Shown: positions 9,424 to 19,403 of the stretch, in pieces
How the letters are laid out: each line of letters begins with the position of its first letter
Position numbering within the stretch: the first letter of the stretch is position 1
Origin: Salvia splendens
Taxonomy: Eukaryota > Streptophyta > Magnoliopsida > Lamiales > Lamiaceae
NCBI RefSeq assembly: GCF_004379255.2
Contig: NC_056040.1
Location: 24,068,120 to 24,132,119, forward strand
Direction of reading: 5' to 3'
DNA: 64,000 bases
Program-made: the position numbers and the translations under genes
The notes under the pieces: model-generated
Databases searched by the model: none
Told to the model about the DNA's origin: nothing
What the model saw: only the letters and a program-made list of their open reading frames with translations

Positions 9424-9931
9424 TGTTAGAGAGATTTACTGAAATATGAACAACCGGATATACTGAAAGGCGTGAACAACACTTTCAGATCAAATCAATT
9501 TGGTAGTTTTACCAATATTTGATCGGATACAATTAAGGTTTGTAGAAGATTCGTATGTTGATTTCTAGATCAGAACTTAGAACCGAAAATTATCAATAAG
9601 AAGATGCAGAAACGAAGCATCACGTCTCTTCACGAAACATTGCGTCTCTTCATCAGTTAACTGATTTTTGGCGGGTTTCTAAAATTACAAATTAGTCCTT
9701 CAATTATCGAAAATTATATTTCCGGATGAATTTTCTGTACAACCAGTTTAATGGACCCCGCTAGGGCCTGCCGCCCCTTGGACCCCGCTACTCGGGGGCG
9801 CTGCCCCCGAACCCCCGTCTTGTCATAATGAATTCAAACAAGCGTGCACTCCGCACTTCCAACTTATATGATGTCTCGTTATGACAATATTGATCAATCA
9901 AGTTAATCCAATTACACTAAAATAAACAGCA
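9424..9931. mobile_element. Probable solo LTR (508 bp) inside the Harbinger-like MITE
   Basis: The segment starts TGTTAG and ends ACAGCA, and is flanked by GGCCT (9419-9423) and GACCT (9932-9936), a 4-of-5 target duplication. Joining the flanks restores a smooth MITE right end (GGGCGACCTATCGTCC). It holds a GC-rich dyad near 9793-9812 (CGGGGGCGCTGCCCCCG) of a kind I associate with plant LTRs. No coding sequence is present, so it fits LTR-LTR recombination. Confidence 0.55.
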
Positions 9932-9974
9932 GACCTATCGTCCGCCCATTGCGGATGCTCTAAAACCCTCCAAA

Positions 9975-10053
9975 TTTTTTGTTAGCATTCATAGAGTTTC
10001 GAAGCATTCGTAATTTTTTGTTAGCATTCATAGAGTTTCGAAGCATTCGTAAT
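9975..10053. repeat. 39-bp tandem duplication
   Basis: Two identical copies of a unit containing GTTAGCATTCATAGAGTTTC lie at 9981 and 10020. They begin just after the right end of the Harbinger-like MITE. Confidence 0.85.
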
Positions 10054-11477
10054 TAGAGCCAATGCTGTCTCAATTTGATTGTCTCTACTCAGTATTTATT
10101 ATTCAATTAGCATTACGCTGGACATGTCATAATAAAAAAATTTGGTGTTCTAAGGTTGTGTTGAAATTAAATGATTAGTGAAAATTTGTGAATTACTGAA
10201 ATTAATCCTAGATAAATTTTTAAAAAGGATTTAGTTAATTACCACTATATAGATTTGATTAATTAAACAACCCTTTAGTTAGGTTAGAATTTAGAAGATA
10301 TATGTAGTTGCCAACTTGTAAAAATAAAATATTTTTCTATGATTGTTATCATTACTCATTAGTCGTGTTTAGTTGGTCTCCTCTCTTAATGTCTAAATCA
10401 TTTTCGTGATTGAGGGTAGATATATTTTATTGTAAAGTTTCAAAATTTATGCATATTCGATATGGAGTCATATATACTCAATATTTTTCATTTTCACCCA
10501 AATTAGGCAAAGAGTTGTCTTGAACTAATTTATGATCTAGAACAATGAAAGTCACTATTTATATTGTTTGGAAATCCTAGGACCTCAAACAAAAATGAAA
10601 TTTAAAAAAGTTCAAAAAATAATAAAATCACGATTTCTTCAATCCCTTCAGTAATGTTAGATGGCCAAAATTAATCATACGTCCTGGCAAAGGCGATGAG
10701 TTTGACTCGCCAGCCCGTCTTGCAGGTTCAATCAAATTTCAAGTCATTTCGACATAGTTTACGTTCCGACGTCGGCGTCTAATTAATGGACTGCGTCAAT
10801 TTCTTAATCATATATCCTTTTCATTGCGACTTTTTAGATGCATGCACGTTCCCCTCGATCTCTTTCTCTCTAGAAAAGTTTAACCTAGGCGATTTCATGA
10901 CTTGAAAATAGTTATGCATTCGTGGCTTACATTTTCAATGATCTCAGCTAATTCTCATTGCATTTATAAGCATGCACATTTTTTTTATTATAAATATGTG
11001 TGCATCTTTTCGGTTTTATAATACTGTACTATCTCCATCCCAAAAAAACAAATTATTTTTATCATTTTGGGTATATCAAAATTAGACCAATTTCTAAATA
11101 TAAATTTTTAAAATATTTAAACATTATACTAATAAATGTTAGACCCCACAATTCACTAACACTATTTTTATCTTATTTTATCTAATATACATTAAAATCC
11201 GTACAATATATCTAAGTACTTCAATTTTGCATGCCTGTTTCCGGACTCCTGAAACCATCACATCATCCCAATTCAATTTCATGACATTTATTATGAAATA
11301 AATGTATTTTTATGTATTGTGGCATTTTTCTCATTTGGCTTTTGTTCATTGTGAGAAACTCTCACATATTTTTATTTAGCCGACTGAAACAAATTAATGA
11401 ACTAGACGGCCCATCTTTAGTGAAAATTAAACCAATTTGTTATTTAATCAATTACTTTTTTTTAATGAATCAATTAC

Positions 11478-11526
<49 letters not shown>

Positions 11527-11747
11527 TCTTTTTAATGTGGAATGATTGATAATTTTCAACAAAAAATTGTGTAACAACAATAAATTCAAAATTGGACATA
11601 CAAGTAAGACAAGAAATTTGAGATGATAAATCTGATCAGTTTTTCCTAATAACAACATAAAACAAATCCCTTCAATCCATAATAATTAGGCTAAAATCAG
11701 AATTAGTTACATACTCAATCCAACTCATGAACTAATTAACTAATTAA
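10054..11747. other. Intergenic, AT-rich
   Basis: No gene recognised. It contains the dinucleotide microsatellite at 11477-11526. Short open frames lack family features and have the base composition of the surrounding DNA. Confidence 0.6.
11477..11526. repeat. Compound (AT)n(GT)n microsatellite
   Basis: About 12 AT units are followed by about 12 GT units without interruption. Confidence 0.95.
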
Positions 11748-12221
11748 TCAAGCAAGTTGAGAGAGGCCATTGACATCCAAGCAGTGAGATGTTGTACCTT
11801 CCAAAAATGGAAAGTGGTTAATTTCTTGCATGAAGCCATCAAAGTCTGCAAAACCACCCAAGAAGCCACCTCCTGAATTGGCACTGCTCCAAATCTCCTC
11901 TTCTCCTTTAATTCTCTCTCTTAAACTTGCATGAAATCCTGCCCTCATACTCATTTTCTTGCTTGAAGGAAAGATTCTTGCCACTTTCTTTCTTGCTTTC
12001 GTCTTTGTTGTGCCACGGCTGCTCGGGTCAGCCTCAGAGGGCTTGCCGGTGAGCCTTTGGACGAGCTCCCGGAAATTTGTTGCGTCGGTTTTGATGATTT
12101 CCGGTGCGAAAATGTGGATGATTCGAATTTTGGGCTTGGTTTTTGATATAGTCTGGGAGTTTTTGTGCATTGATAGAGGTGTTGAAGGTGTGTTTGGGCA
12201 GAAAGCAAAGTGGTTTTCCAT
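11748..12221 (-). CDS. VQ-motif protein
   Basis: 157 codons, no intron. The core KIRIIHIFAPEIIKTDATNFRELVQRLTG lies at about residues 31-59 and carries the FxxxVQxLTG signature by which VQ proteins dock onto WRKY domains or other partners, usually in the nucleus or plastid. A basic stretch (TKTKARKKVARIFPSSKK) follows, then an acidic/Gly-rich tail with EINHFPFLEG. It is the intact paralogue of the split gene at 95-7876: the core is nearly identical, but this copy is longer in the linker and at the C-terminus (SHCLDVNGLSQLA). The two probably arose by tandem duplication. It is most like the AtVQ17/25 group in my judgement. If the neighbour is non-functional in this genotype, this gene is the remaining local copy. 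Confidence 0.92.
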   Translation of the reverse strand: MENHFAFCPNTPSTPLSMHKNSQTISKTKPKIRIIHIFAPEIIKTDATNFRELVQRLTGKPSEADPSSRGTTKTKARKKVARIFPSSKKMSMRAGFHASLRERIKGEEEIWSSANSGGGFLGGFADFDGFMQEINHFPFLEGTTSHCLDVNGLSQLA

Positions 12222-12256
12222 TGTATAAGAAATGATTTTTTTTCTTACACAATGTA

Positions 12257-12266
12257 TGTATATATA
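12257..12266 (-). promoter_or_regulatory. TATA box of the intact VQ gene
   Basis: The minus strand reads CCTATATATACA about 40 bp upstream of the start codon at 12221, implying a very short 5' UTR. Confidence 0.5.
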
Positions 12267-12575
12267 GGTAGCATAGGCAAGAATTTGATGAGTGTTTATG
12301 TGTGTGAATAAAGTATAGGAAGTAAAACAGAATGGTCCCCCATATCACAATCATATATTCTATGCATCCATGCAATTATGCAAATTATGGGGTTTGTACT
12401 TTTGAATAAGACAAAATGACTACTCAATTAGACATATATTGTGACAAAACAAGGGGTGTATGTATTCAATTATGATTAAATTTAGGTTTAGCCCTTTTGT
12501 GGTAAAACATGCACATAAATGCTAACTTGCTCAGCTAATATTTTTTACTACTAATTAGGAATCTAGGTGTTATTA

Positions 12576-12826
12576 CTCTCTCCGTCCGCGAATAGGAATC
12601 TTATTTCTTCCTTGCACGAGTTTTAAGAAATGTTACAATAAAAGTGAGTGGAAAAAAGTTAGTGATGTATGAGCCTCACTTGTATTATTAGTTTCAAATG
12701 ATATGTGAATGGAATGAGTTAGTAGAATGTGAGATATATTACCATTTATAGTATAAATGAACCGGGACTCCTATTTGTGAACAGACTAAATGGAAAAACG
12801 GGACTCTTATTCGTGGATGGAGAGAG
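12576..12826. mobile_element. Stowaway-like MITE
   Basis: 251 bp with ends CTCTCTCCGTCCGCGAATAG and its inverse, flanked by TA on both sides. The interior is imperfectly self-complementary. Confidence 0.8.
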
Positions 12827-13265
12827 TAGATCTTAAAAATTAAAAAAAAAATCAAAACTATGATTTGGTTTATACAAATTCATTAGTGCACTATACTAAC
12901 TACGTTTGTAGTATATAAATGGCTGATGTCTAATCTTGTCTAATGTTTGTGTGTGTTTCTACTATACATTATTTAGTGAAAAATCCATAGCCGGACTTCT
13001 TGAACCATCATCCATAAATTATTTAATTATGAATTACGTCTTTCTCCTAATTCGGCGTTTGCACTTATAAGTACAGATCTCAACTTTTAACATATAGTTT
13101 AATTAATTTGGCCGACCATTGCAAATTTGCAAATAAACGAAGTTGATTTAACATTGTTGTGATATACTAGTAATAACAGTCTGAGTTTCTATAGAATGGA
13201 ACACTTTTTTCTTAAGTTGGATTTCAATGGTTGAGTAATTTCTACTTTGGATGTGAACTCACTCA
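12827..13265. other. Intergenic, AT-rich
   Basis: No gene, repeat or regulatory signal that I can support. Confidence 0.5.
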
Positions 13266-13273
13266 ATCTCGAT

Positions 13274-14194
13274 CAATGTTTTAAAAACCGGACCGGCAAG
13301 CGAACCGGCGACGTTACTGGTTCACGGTTCAACCGGTCCAACCGGTCGAACCACCGGTCTAACCGTTTTACTGTTGCAAATATATATAAAAATATATTAA
13401 ATTTAGTAAATGATTTACAATTAATAATATATAACAAAACATTAAACCTTATAGATAATTAGTGATGTATAAATATAAATAATATTAAAATTTAGTAAAT
13501 ATATTCAGATATATATATTTAATATTAGTTAGTCTAGATAAAAAATTTAATATTTCATGTATTAAAATAGATAATGTTTATATTAATTTAAGAAAATTTA
13601 TTTCGTAAAATAATATATAATTAAATACGAATTAAGTACTTATTAATTAGTTTAGATAAGATTATTCATTAATGTCACTAGCTAGGGTATATAAATTAAG
13701 TATGTAATATAAAAAATTTATTTATAGTAAATAATGAATCTTATATGGCACTAATAATAATATTGGTGGTAAGTAGAGCATCATTCAAATATAAAGGATG
13801 ATAATTATATATATTATAATTAACAATTATATTAAAGAATAATAAAACTAAAATGAATTATTAGTTTTTGTAGATAAAATTAATGGTTAATGTATAAAAA
13901 TATTTAATGTTCAAATTGTTCAATGAGCCCATGTGGTGGAGTGGTAGAGGTCTTTTTAACTAGAAGAGAGGTCATGAGTTCAACCTCTACCAACAACAAA
14001 TTTTTAAAAATTTTGAAAAAAAAATAGAAAACCGGTTTCCGGTTCACGGTCCAACCGGTCCGACCGGCCGGTTCCACCGGTTCACGGCGGTTCAATGCAG
14101 TAGTGGTTTAAAAGGGTGAACCGGACCGGACTACCTACCGGTTCGCGGTCCGACCGGTCGAACCGGCCGGTCCGGTCCGGTTTTTAAAACATTG
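13274..14194. mobile_element. hAT-type non-autonomous element
   Basis: 921 bp with at least 23-bp perfect terminal inverted repeats beginning CAATGTTTTAAAAACCGG, flanked by a perfect 8-bp duplication ATCTCGAT (13266-13273 and 14195-14202), the hAT signature. Both ends are dense in CCGGT/ACCGG words that can pair into a stem. The centre is very AT-rich and includes a tRNA-like segment at 13925-13999. Confidence 0.88.
13925..13999 (+). other. tRNA-like segment inside the hAT-type element
   Basis: GTGGTGGAGTGGTAGAGG resembles a Pol III A box of the Leu/Ser type, and GGTCATGAGTTCAACCTC resembles a B box (GGTTCRANTCC). A run of A/T follows. It is too degenerate for a functional tRNA; it could be a SINE head or tRNA relic captured by the MITE. 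Confidence 0.4.
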
Positions 14195-14233
14195 ATCTCG
14201 ATAAAGTGACCAAGAATGCTTTTTAAAGTAGTA

Positions 14234-14516
14234 CCCCGCATGTCCCATAAAAATAGATACATTTTTCTTTTCCATGTCTCATAAAAATAGCTCATTTCCA
14301 TTTATGGAAAATTCTACCCTACTCCGTACAAATTTAACATCAATTTATATACAACTTATATCAATATGACTCGCCATTAAATACTAATAATAGTGTGAGT
14401 CTCACTATCCACAAATGCTATTTTAACTACCCTTATCCTCATTTCTTTTATTTTACCAATTATACATTAATTCTCGTACCGTTTGAAAAGTTTCTAAATT
14501 TATGAGACGAAAGGAG
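14234..14516. mobile_element. Degenerate Stowaway-like MITE
   Basis: The left end CCCCGCATGTCCCATAAAAA and inverted right end CTCCTTTCGTCTCATAAATT are related to the CTCCCTCCGTCCC family and are flanked by TA. Confidence 0.6.
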
Positions 14517-14519
14517 TAT

Positions 14520-15356
14520 ATGAATTTGAAACAATTTTAATTCATCTTATAGCCTCATACTAATTTAAAAGGATTAATGAAAAAGACATAGCATCTATAT
14601 CTATTCTAGCCGGCCAAAGATACTGATATTTGAAATAATTAGGATCTGGATGGAGAGAATGAGAGCCGTTGGATGAGCACGTTGGTGTCAGAAGATCTGC
14701 GTCAGAAAATCATTAACGGCGTCATTTCGAACACGAAACTCGTGTGCCGGCTGGGCTGGCCCACATTGGAGCCCGCACGAACGGCTCTGCGCTGAACTGT
14801 TTCAACGCGCCATTTCTGAGCGCAGATTAAGCTGGATTCTTCTGCCTTTAGCTAACGTGCACCATTTCTTCTGTTTTTTTTTTCATTTTTCTAATTAAAG
14901 GAGCACACGATTTTACAACTCATACTCCACTATTCCTTTCTTCCTTCTATTCTATGTTTGGCATGGCAGCCACCCTTTTCTTTCTTTTTTCTAGAGGAAA
15001 ATTTTGCAGTTATTAGTTGGAATTGATGCTTCCATCATAAGAGAAAAATTTTACGTAGTGTAAGTAATTAAGAGAAATCTATTCTCGACTAGTGTGAGTA
15101 ATTAAGAGGTATTCTAATTTTTTTAATAAGGTAAATTGCCAAATAAATCATGAGGAATAGTCCAATTTTATCTTAGTCTCTTAATTTTCAATACTGGTGA
15201 ATGATAAGTTATTTCATACGTCGTTTTTTCGATGAAACCCACAATAATATGGCAATCTGATTTTATAGTTATCCCACCATTGTTTCTAGCTAAGCCAAAC
15301 AATGTTGTTATGTGCTACCGCTTTTTTATCAATGTAGATAATCTGGTTGTCAAATC
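14520..15356. other. Intergenic
   Basis: A less AT-rich stretch at about 14640-14840 has no convincing open frame or RNA fold that I can name. The rest is AT-rich. Confidence 0.45.
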
Positions 15357-15364
15357 ATCGCGAG

Positions 15365-15544
15365 CAGGGGGCGGAGCCAGGAATTCTATTCAATATTGAC
15401 AAAAATAAACTTTTAGAAGTTTGAGCTGGGATATTTATAAAGAAAATTGAAAAAATTTAAAAATTAAATAACAAATTATAATAAATAAAATATACGGAGT
15501 ATTAAGGAGAGACAATTGCCCCCCTCCAAGTAGATTCGTCCTTG
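15365..15544. mobile_element. Small hAT-type MITE
   Basis: About 180 bp with ends CAGGGGGCGGAGCCAGGAAT and, inverted, CAAGGACGAATCTACTTGG. The 8-bp flanks ATCGCGAG and ATTGCGGG match at six positions. Confidence 0.5.
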
Positions 15545-15726
15545 ATTGCGGGTTTTAATGGAAAATTGGCGAATGAGATCAAATTCTGAAGCTTGGTGAT
15601 TTATCATTCCAATTTTGAAAAGTATGAGACAAACTAGAATTGGATTATTCTTCATGATTTATTTATGATTTATTTGACAATTTATAATTTAGACGATGAA
15701 GCATTAATATACTTCACACATAAATA

Positions 15727-15956
15727 CTCCCTCTGTCCCATCTCAAGTACTGATTGACTGCTTTTCGGCACGTGTTTGGCGAAAATGATAATAAATAGTT
15801 AAAGTGGAAAGAAAGTAAGAGAGTGATGTAGATACTGACTCTCTTCTATATTATTCTCTCTCTTACTTTACAATCTCTCCACTTTAACTATTTATTATCG
15901 TCTTCGCAAAACAACATCCAAAAAGAAATCAATCACTTGAGCTAGGACGGAGGGAG
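15727..15956. mobile_element. Stowaway-like MITE
   Basis: 230 bp, ends CTCCCTCTGTCCCATCTCAA and its approximate inverse, flanked by TA. The two arms pair over most of their length (AGTTAAAGTGGAAAGAAAGT with its complement). Confidence 0.85.
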
Positions 15957-15964
15957 TAATAATA

Positions 15965-16179
15965 TCTCCGTTCCACAAGAATATGCACTCTTTTCTTAGT
16001 TCGTCCCACAAGAATATGCACTTTCTAAATTTGAAATTTTTTTTCTCTCTAATAAGGTTGGACTCATTCTCCCATAACAATACTTTAGTTACTTTTTTTT
16101 TCTACTTCTCTCTTACTTACCAATTATATATTAAAACTTGTGTCCAACTAAAATTACATATTCTTGTAGAACGGAGGAG
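15965..16179. mobile_element. Stowaway-like MITE, adjacent to the previous one
   Basis: Ends TCTCCGTTCCACAAGAATATG and inverted CTCCTCCGTTCTACAAGAAT, flanked by TA. It lies only 8 bp from the neighbouring MITE. Confidence 0.75.
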
Positions 16180-16392
16180 TAGTATTACATCAATAAGCTA
16201 GCTATACCCCCTTCTTTTATAGGTTTCGAGCCTACTAATCCTCAAAGTGGGACGACTCTTGATTTGATAGACTATCCAAGGATTTGAAAATAGATTTAGG
16301 AGTATCAAAATAAAAATACACGCACTGGTTATGAATATCACATATTCTTAGTTCGGTTGGTGAAAATGTGGCCATGTATTTGTACGGTGGTA

Positions 16393-16947
16393 TGTTAAGG
16401 ATTTACTCCTCAACGATTGATTCCACGTCGAACTTCGCGGGTGCCTTGCCCGTCGATCAGATTCGTCGTCAGAAAACAATAGGTTTTCTTGTGTGTGAGG
16501 CGCAAGAAAGAAAAGAACAGAGAGAGAGATAGCGTGAGATTATTTTATTTCTTAAGGTGGGAAATAAAATACACACATATTTATACTAAGGACCCTAGGG
16601 TTGATTCGACCTACGATCCGGGAAAGAATCAACGAAGAAAACCCGGAAAGGAGCTTAACGTTCGCTCAACGAATAATTAAAGAAAAAAGAATATTCTAAA
16701 CTATTACATTATTTAAATGACTTCAAAGAAATAAATAAAGACTTAAAGAAATAATTAAAGCCTTCGTCTTCACCCAGGCACGAAGTCTCCATAACGCGAC
16801 GGCCTCTTCACGACCCGTCTCTCCGACCTAGCTCGACGCGTCTGCTCTGGCTGCTGCACCTCCGCCGATACGCTAGTGTCAGCGTCGAGTTCTACTTCCG
16901 GATGCACTTCCTGTTCCTTCAGCCTAGCCGACGGAGGACCCGTAACA
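16393..16947 (-). repeat. 3' LTR of the decayed gypsy element
   Basis: On the minus strand it runs TGTTACGGG...CCTTAACA. The first 178 bases on that strand encode the last ~59 codons of pol, ending at 16770, so the pol frame overlaps the LTR. Confidence 0.9.
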
Positions 16948-19400
16948 ACTCCCCCCCCCCTAGACCGCTCCTTGTCCTCAAGGAGAGCTGGAAATTTCTT
17001 GCGCACCAAATCCGCCGGCTCCCTCGTCGGGTTCTCCCCCGAGTCGTCTGACCATACCAGCTGAACTTCCTCCACAGCTGCCCCATCATGCCAGACCGTC
17101 CGTCGATCCAATATCTGGATAGGATATGACACCGGTTTGCCCCTCGCAAAACGTTCTGGCAACGCCGTAGTAACCCAATTAGTGTTCTCCACAAAAGGCT
17201 TCAACAATCCCACGTGAAACACATTATGCACGCGGCTCCCTTCCGGTAATTGCAATCGGTAAGCCACCTGCCCAATTCTCTCAAGCACCTAAAAAGGCCC
17301 ATAGAAACGCCGAGACAACTTCGACGACAAGGGCTTCGCCACAGAATATTGCCTATATTGCTGCAACTTGAGGAGGACTCTGTCTCCCACCGAGAACTCC
17401 AACTCACGACGATGCTTATTAACCGTCCTCCGTATCCGTTGCTGGGCCCGCTCCAAATTGTCACGGAGCAGCCGAATAGTCTCCCCACGTTGACGAATCA
17501 AGGCTGCCACATCAGGGGGAGTCGACAACGAAGGGGGCGCCGCGATCAGCGGTGGCGGTTCTCGCCCATACAACGCCTCAAATGGCGAGATCCCAAGACC
17601 CTCATGGTGGAAGCAATTCAAGGCGAGCTCCGCCAAAGGTAAAAAATTAGCCCATTTAGTCGGCCTATCCGCTGTGAACGCCCGCAAATATTGCTCAAGA
17701 CCGCGGTTACGGACCTCCATCTGGCCATCCGTCTGCGGGTGATAAGCGGTGGAGAAATGTAGCTTAGTACCACTTAACCGCAACATTTCCTCCCATACAT
17801 CGTTTAAGAAAACCGGATCCCTATCCGATACCAAGGTTTTTGGAAAGCCATGGTGTTTCACCACCGTCTCAATAAATAAGTTCGCAATCTTCAAAGCATT
17901 GTAGTGAACCGGCAGCAAGGCGAAATGCGCATATTTGGACAAACGATCCACCGCCACCATTACACCTGTGAATCCTCGAGAGGACGGTAGACTCGTTATG
18001 AAATCCATCGAAACGTCCTCCCACACTTGGGAGGGAATAGACAGTGGCTGCAACAGCCCCGCTGGCTTTTGGGTCGAGTATTTGGTCGTCTGACAAACAT
18101 AGCAAGACTCGACAAAATTCTGAACCTCCTTCCTCATTCCCTTCCAGTAAAACGACGCAGCTAAGCGCCGAAATGTCCTCTCCAACCCTGGATGGCCTGC
18201 CGCGGGGGACGAGTGATGCTCATACAAGAGTGCCGCCTTCGCCTCCGAATCCTTGCTCACATAGACTCGCATTTTATAGTATAATAACCCGTCCACCAAG
18301 GACACCGCCGGGTCGGCCTTCCCGTGCTGCAGCGCCGCTTGTAATTCAATCAAATCAGGAGTGGAATTTGTCTCGAGCTTCAACAACTCCCATACGTTCG
18401 GAACAGGGTGGGCAGTCGCCATCAGTGCTAGGCCCGCTTCCTCAACTGCCTTCGCGGACTCTTCCGCCTTACCCGCCGCCGATCCGCTGTCCGGCTGCTC
18501 GATCATCACCCCCCCGTCCGACACCTCCATGTCTCGTCTCGAAAGTGCATCAGCCGCCTTATTTGAGGCTCCTGTTTTATATTCGATGCGGAACTTATAA
18601 CCCATCAGTTTTCGTGCATAGAACTGTTGGTCCGGTGTCTGAATGATCTGTTGTAACAATTCCTTAAGGCTCTTCTGATCACTGCGGATGATGAATTCAC
18701 GGCCCAGTAAATACTGTCGCCATTTCTGCACTGCTTCGACAATTGCGTACAGCTCTTTATGGTAGGTAGACGACACTCGTCGCCTCGGACCTAATTTCTT
18801 ACTAAAGAATGCCAACGGATGGCCATCTTGGAGTAACACAGCCCCAATTCCAAAGTCCGACGCGTCTGTCTCAAGATAAAAAGTCCAGCTAAAGTCCGGG
18901 AGGCGGAGAGTCGGAGCCGACGTCATCGCCCGCTTTAAGGCGTTGAAGCTTTCGGACGCGGCGGCTGACCATGCGAAGCTATCCTTCTTCAATAGTTCTA
19001 TCAGTGGGTCAGCGATGGAAGCATAGTGCTCGATAAACCGTCGATAGTACCCTGTGATACCCAGGAAGCCGCGTAGCTGTTTCACGGATGAGGGCACCGG
19101 CCAAGCCACCATAGCCTCAATCTTCGTCGAGTCTGCCTTCAAGCGGCCGTATGAAATGAAGTGACCCAAATATTCTACCGTCGAACACGCAAAGGTGCAC
19201 TTTGACAGTTTCACGAAGAAGTGGTGGGCCTTGAGGATCGATAACACTTCGTGAATGTGCTGGATGTGTGACATGAACGTCGGGCTGTAGATGAGGATGT
19301 CATCGAAGAACACTATCTCCCACTGCCGCAGGGCAGGCCTGAAGATGGAGTTCATAGCTGCCTGAAATGTCGAGGGCGCGTTCGTCAGGCCAAACGGCAT
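16770..19400 (-). pseudogene. RT, RNase H, integrase and chromodomain-like tail, with an internal stop
   Basis: This continues the same frame after the amber codon. The first 703 codons (19400-17289) hold RT with FFDD at about 31-34, RNase H, an integrase with zinc finger (HHSSPAAGHPG...CYVC), the catalytic core (DFITSLP, VSDRDPVFLN, HPQTDGQMEV) and the GPF motif region. A second amber codon at 17286-17288 replaces an expected sense codon in YGPF-x-VLERIG. The last 172 codons carry the chromodomain-like segment and end in FVPG inside the 3' LTR. Family resemblance is clear; function is unlikely. Confidence 0.87.
16948..16962 (-). other. Polypurine tract of the decayed gypsy element
   Basis: The minus strand reads TAGGGGGGGGGGAGT directly before TGTTACGGG. 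This fixes the LTR start inside the pol reading frame. Confidence 0.8.
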
Positions 19401-19403
19401 AAC

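Larger units (their letters stand above)
8691..9960. mobile_element. PIF/Harbinger-like MITE with a nested solo LTR
   Basis: The left end GAGCGTTAGCAATGGGGCG and the inverted right end GAGCATCCGCAATGGGCGG are imperfect terminal repeats flanked by TAA on both sides (8688-8690 and 9961-9963), the 3-bp target duplication expected of PIF/Harbinger. Without the nested LTR (9424-9931) the element is about 760 bp. The last 180 bp are GC-rich with several GTCCGC/GCGGAC self-complementary blocks. A short open frame on the minus strand (8977-9147) may be a leftover of an autonomous parent. Confidence 0.72.

Noticed and set aside
11312..11545. Open frame with YIYIYIYM-CVCVCV tail
   Set aside because: Its end is a microsatellite translation; no other support.
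13925..13999. Functional tRNA gene
   Set aside because: A and B boxes are only approximate and no acceptor or anticodon stem pairs well.
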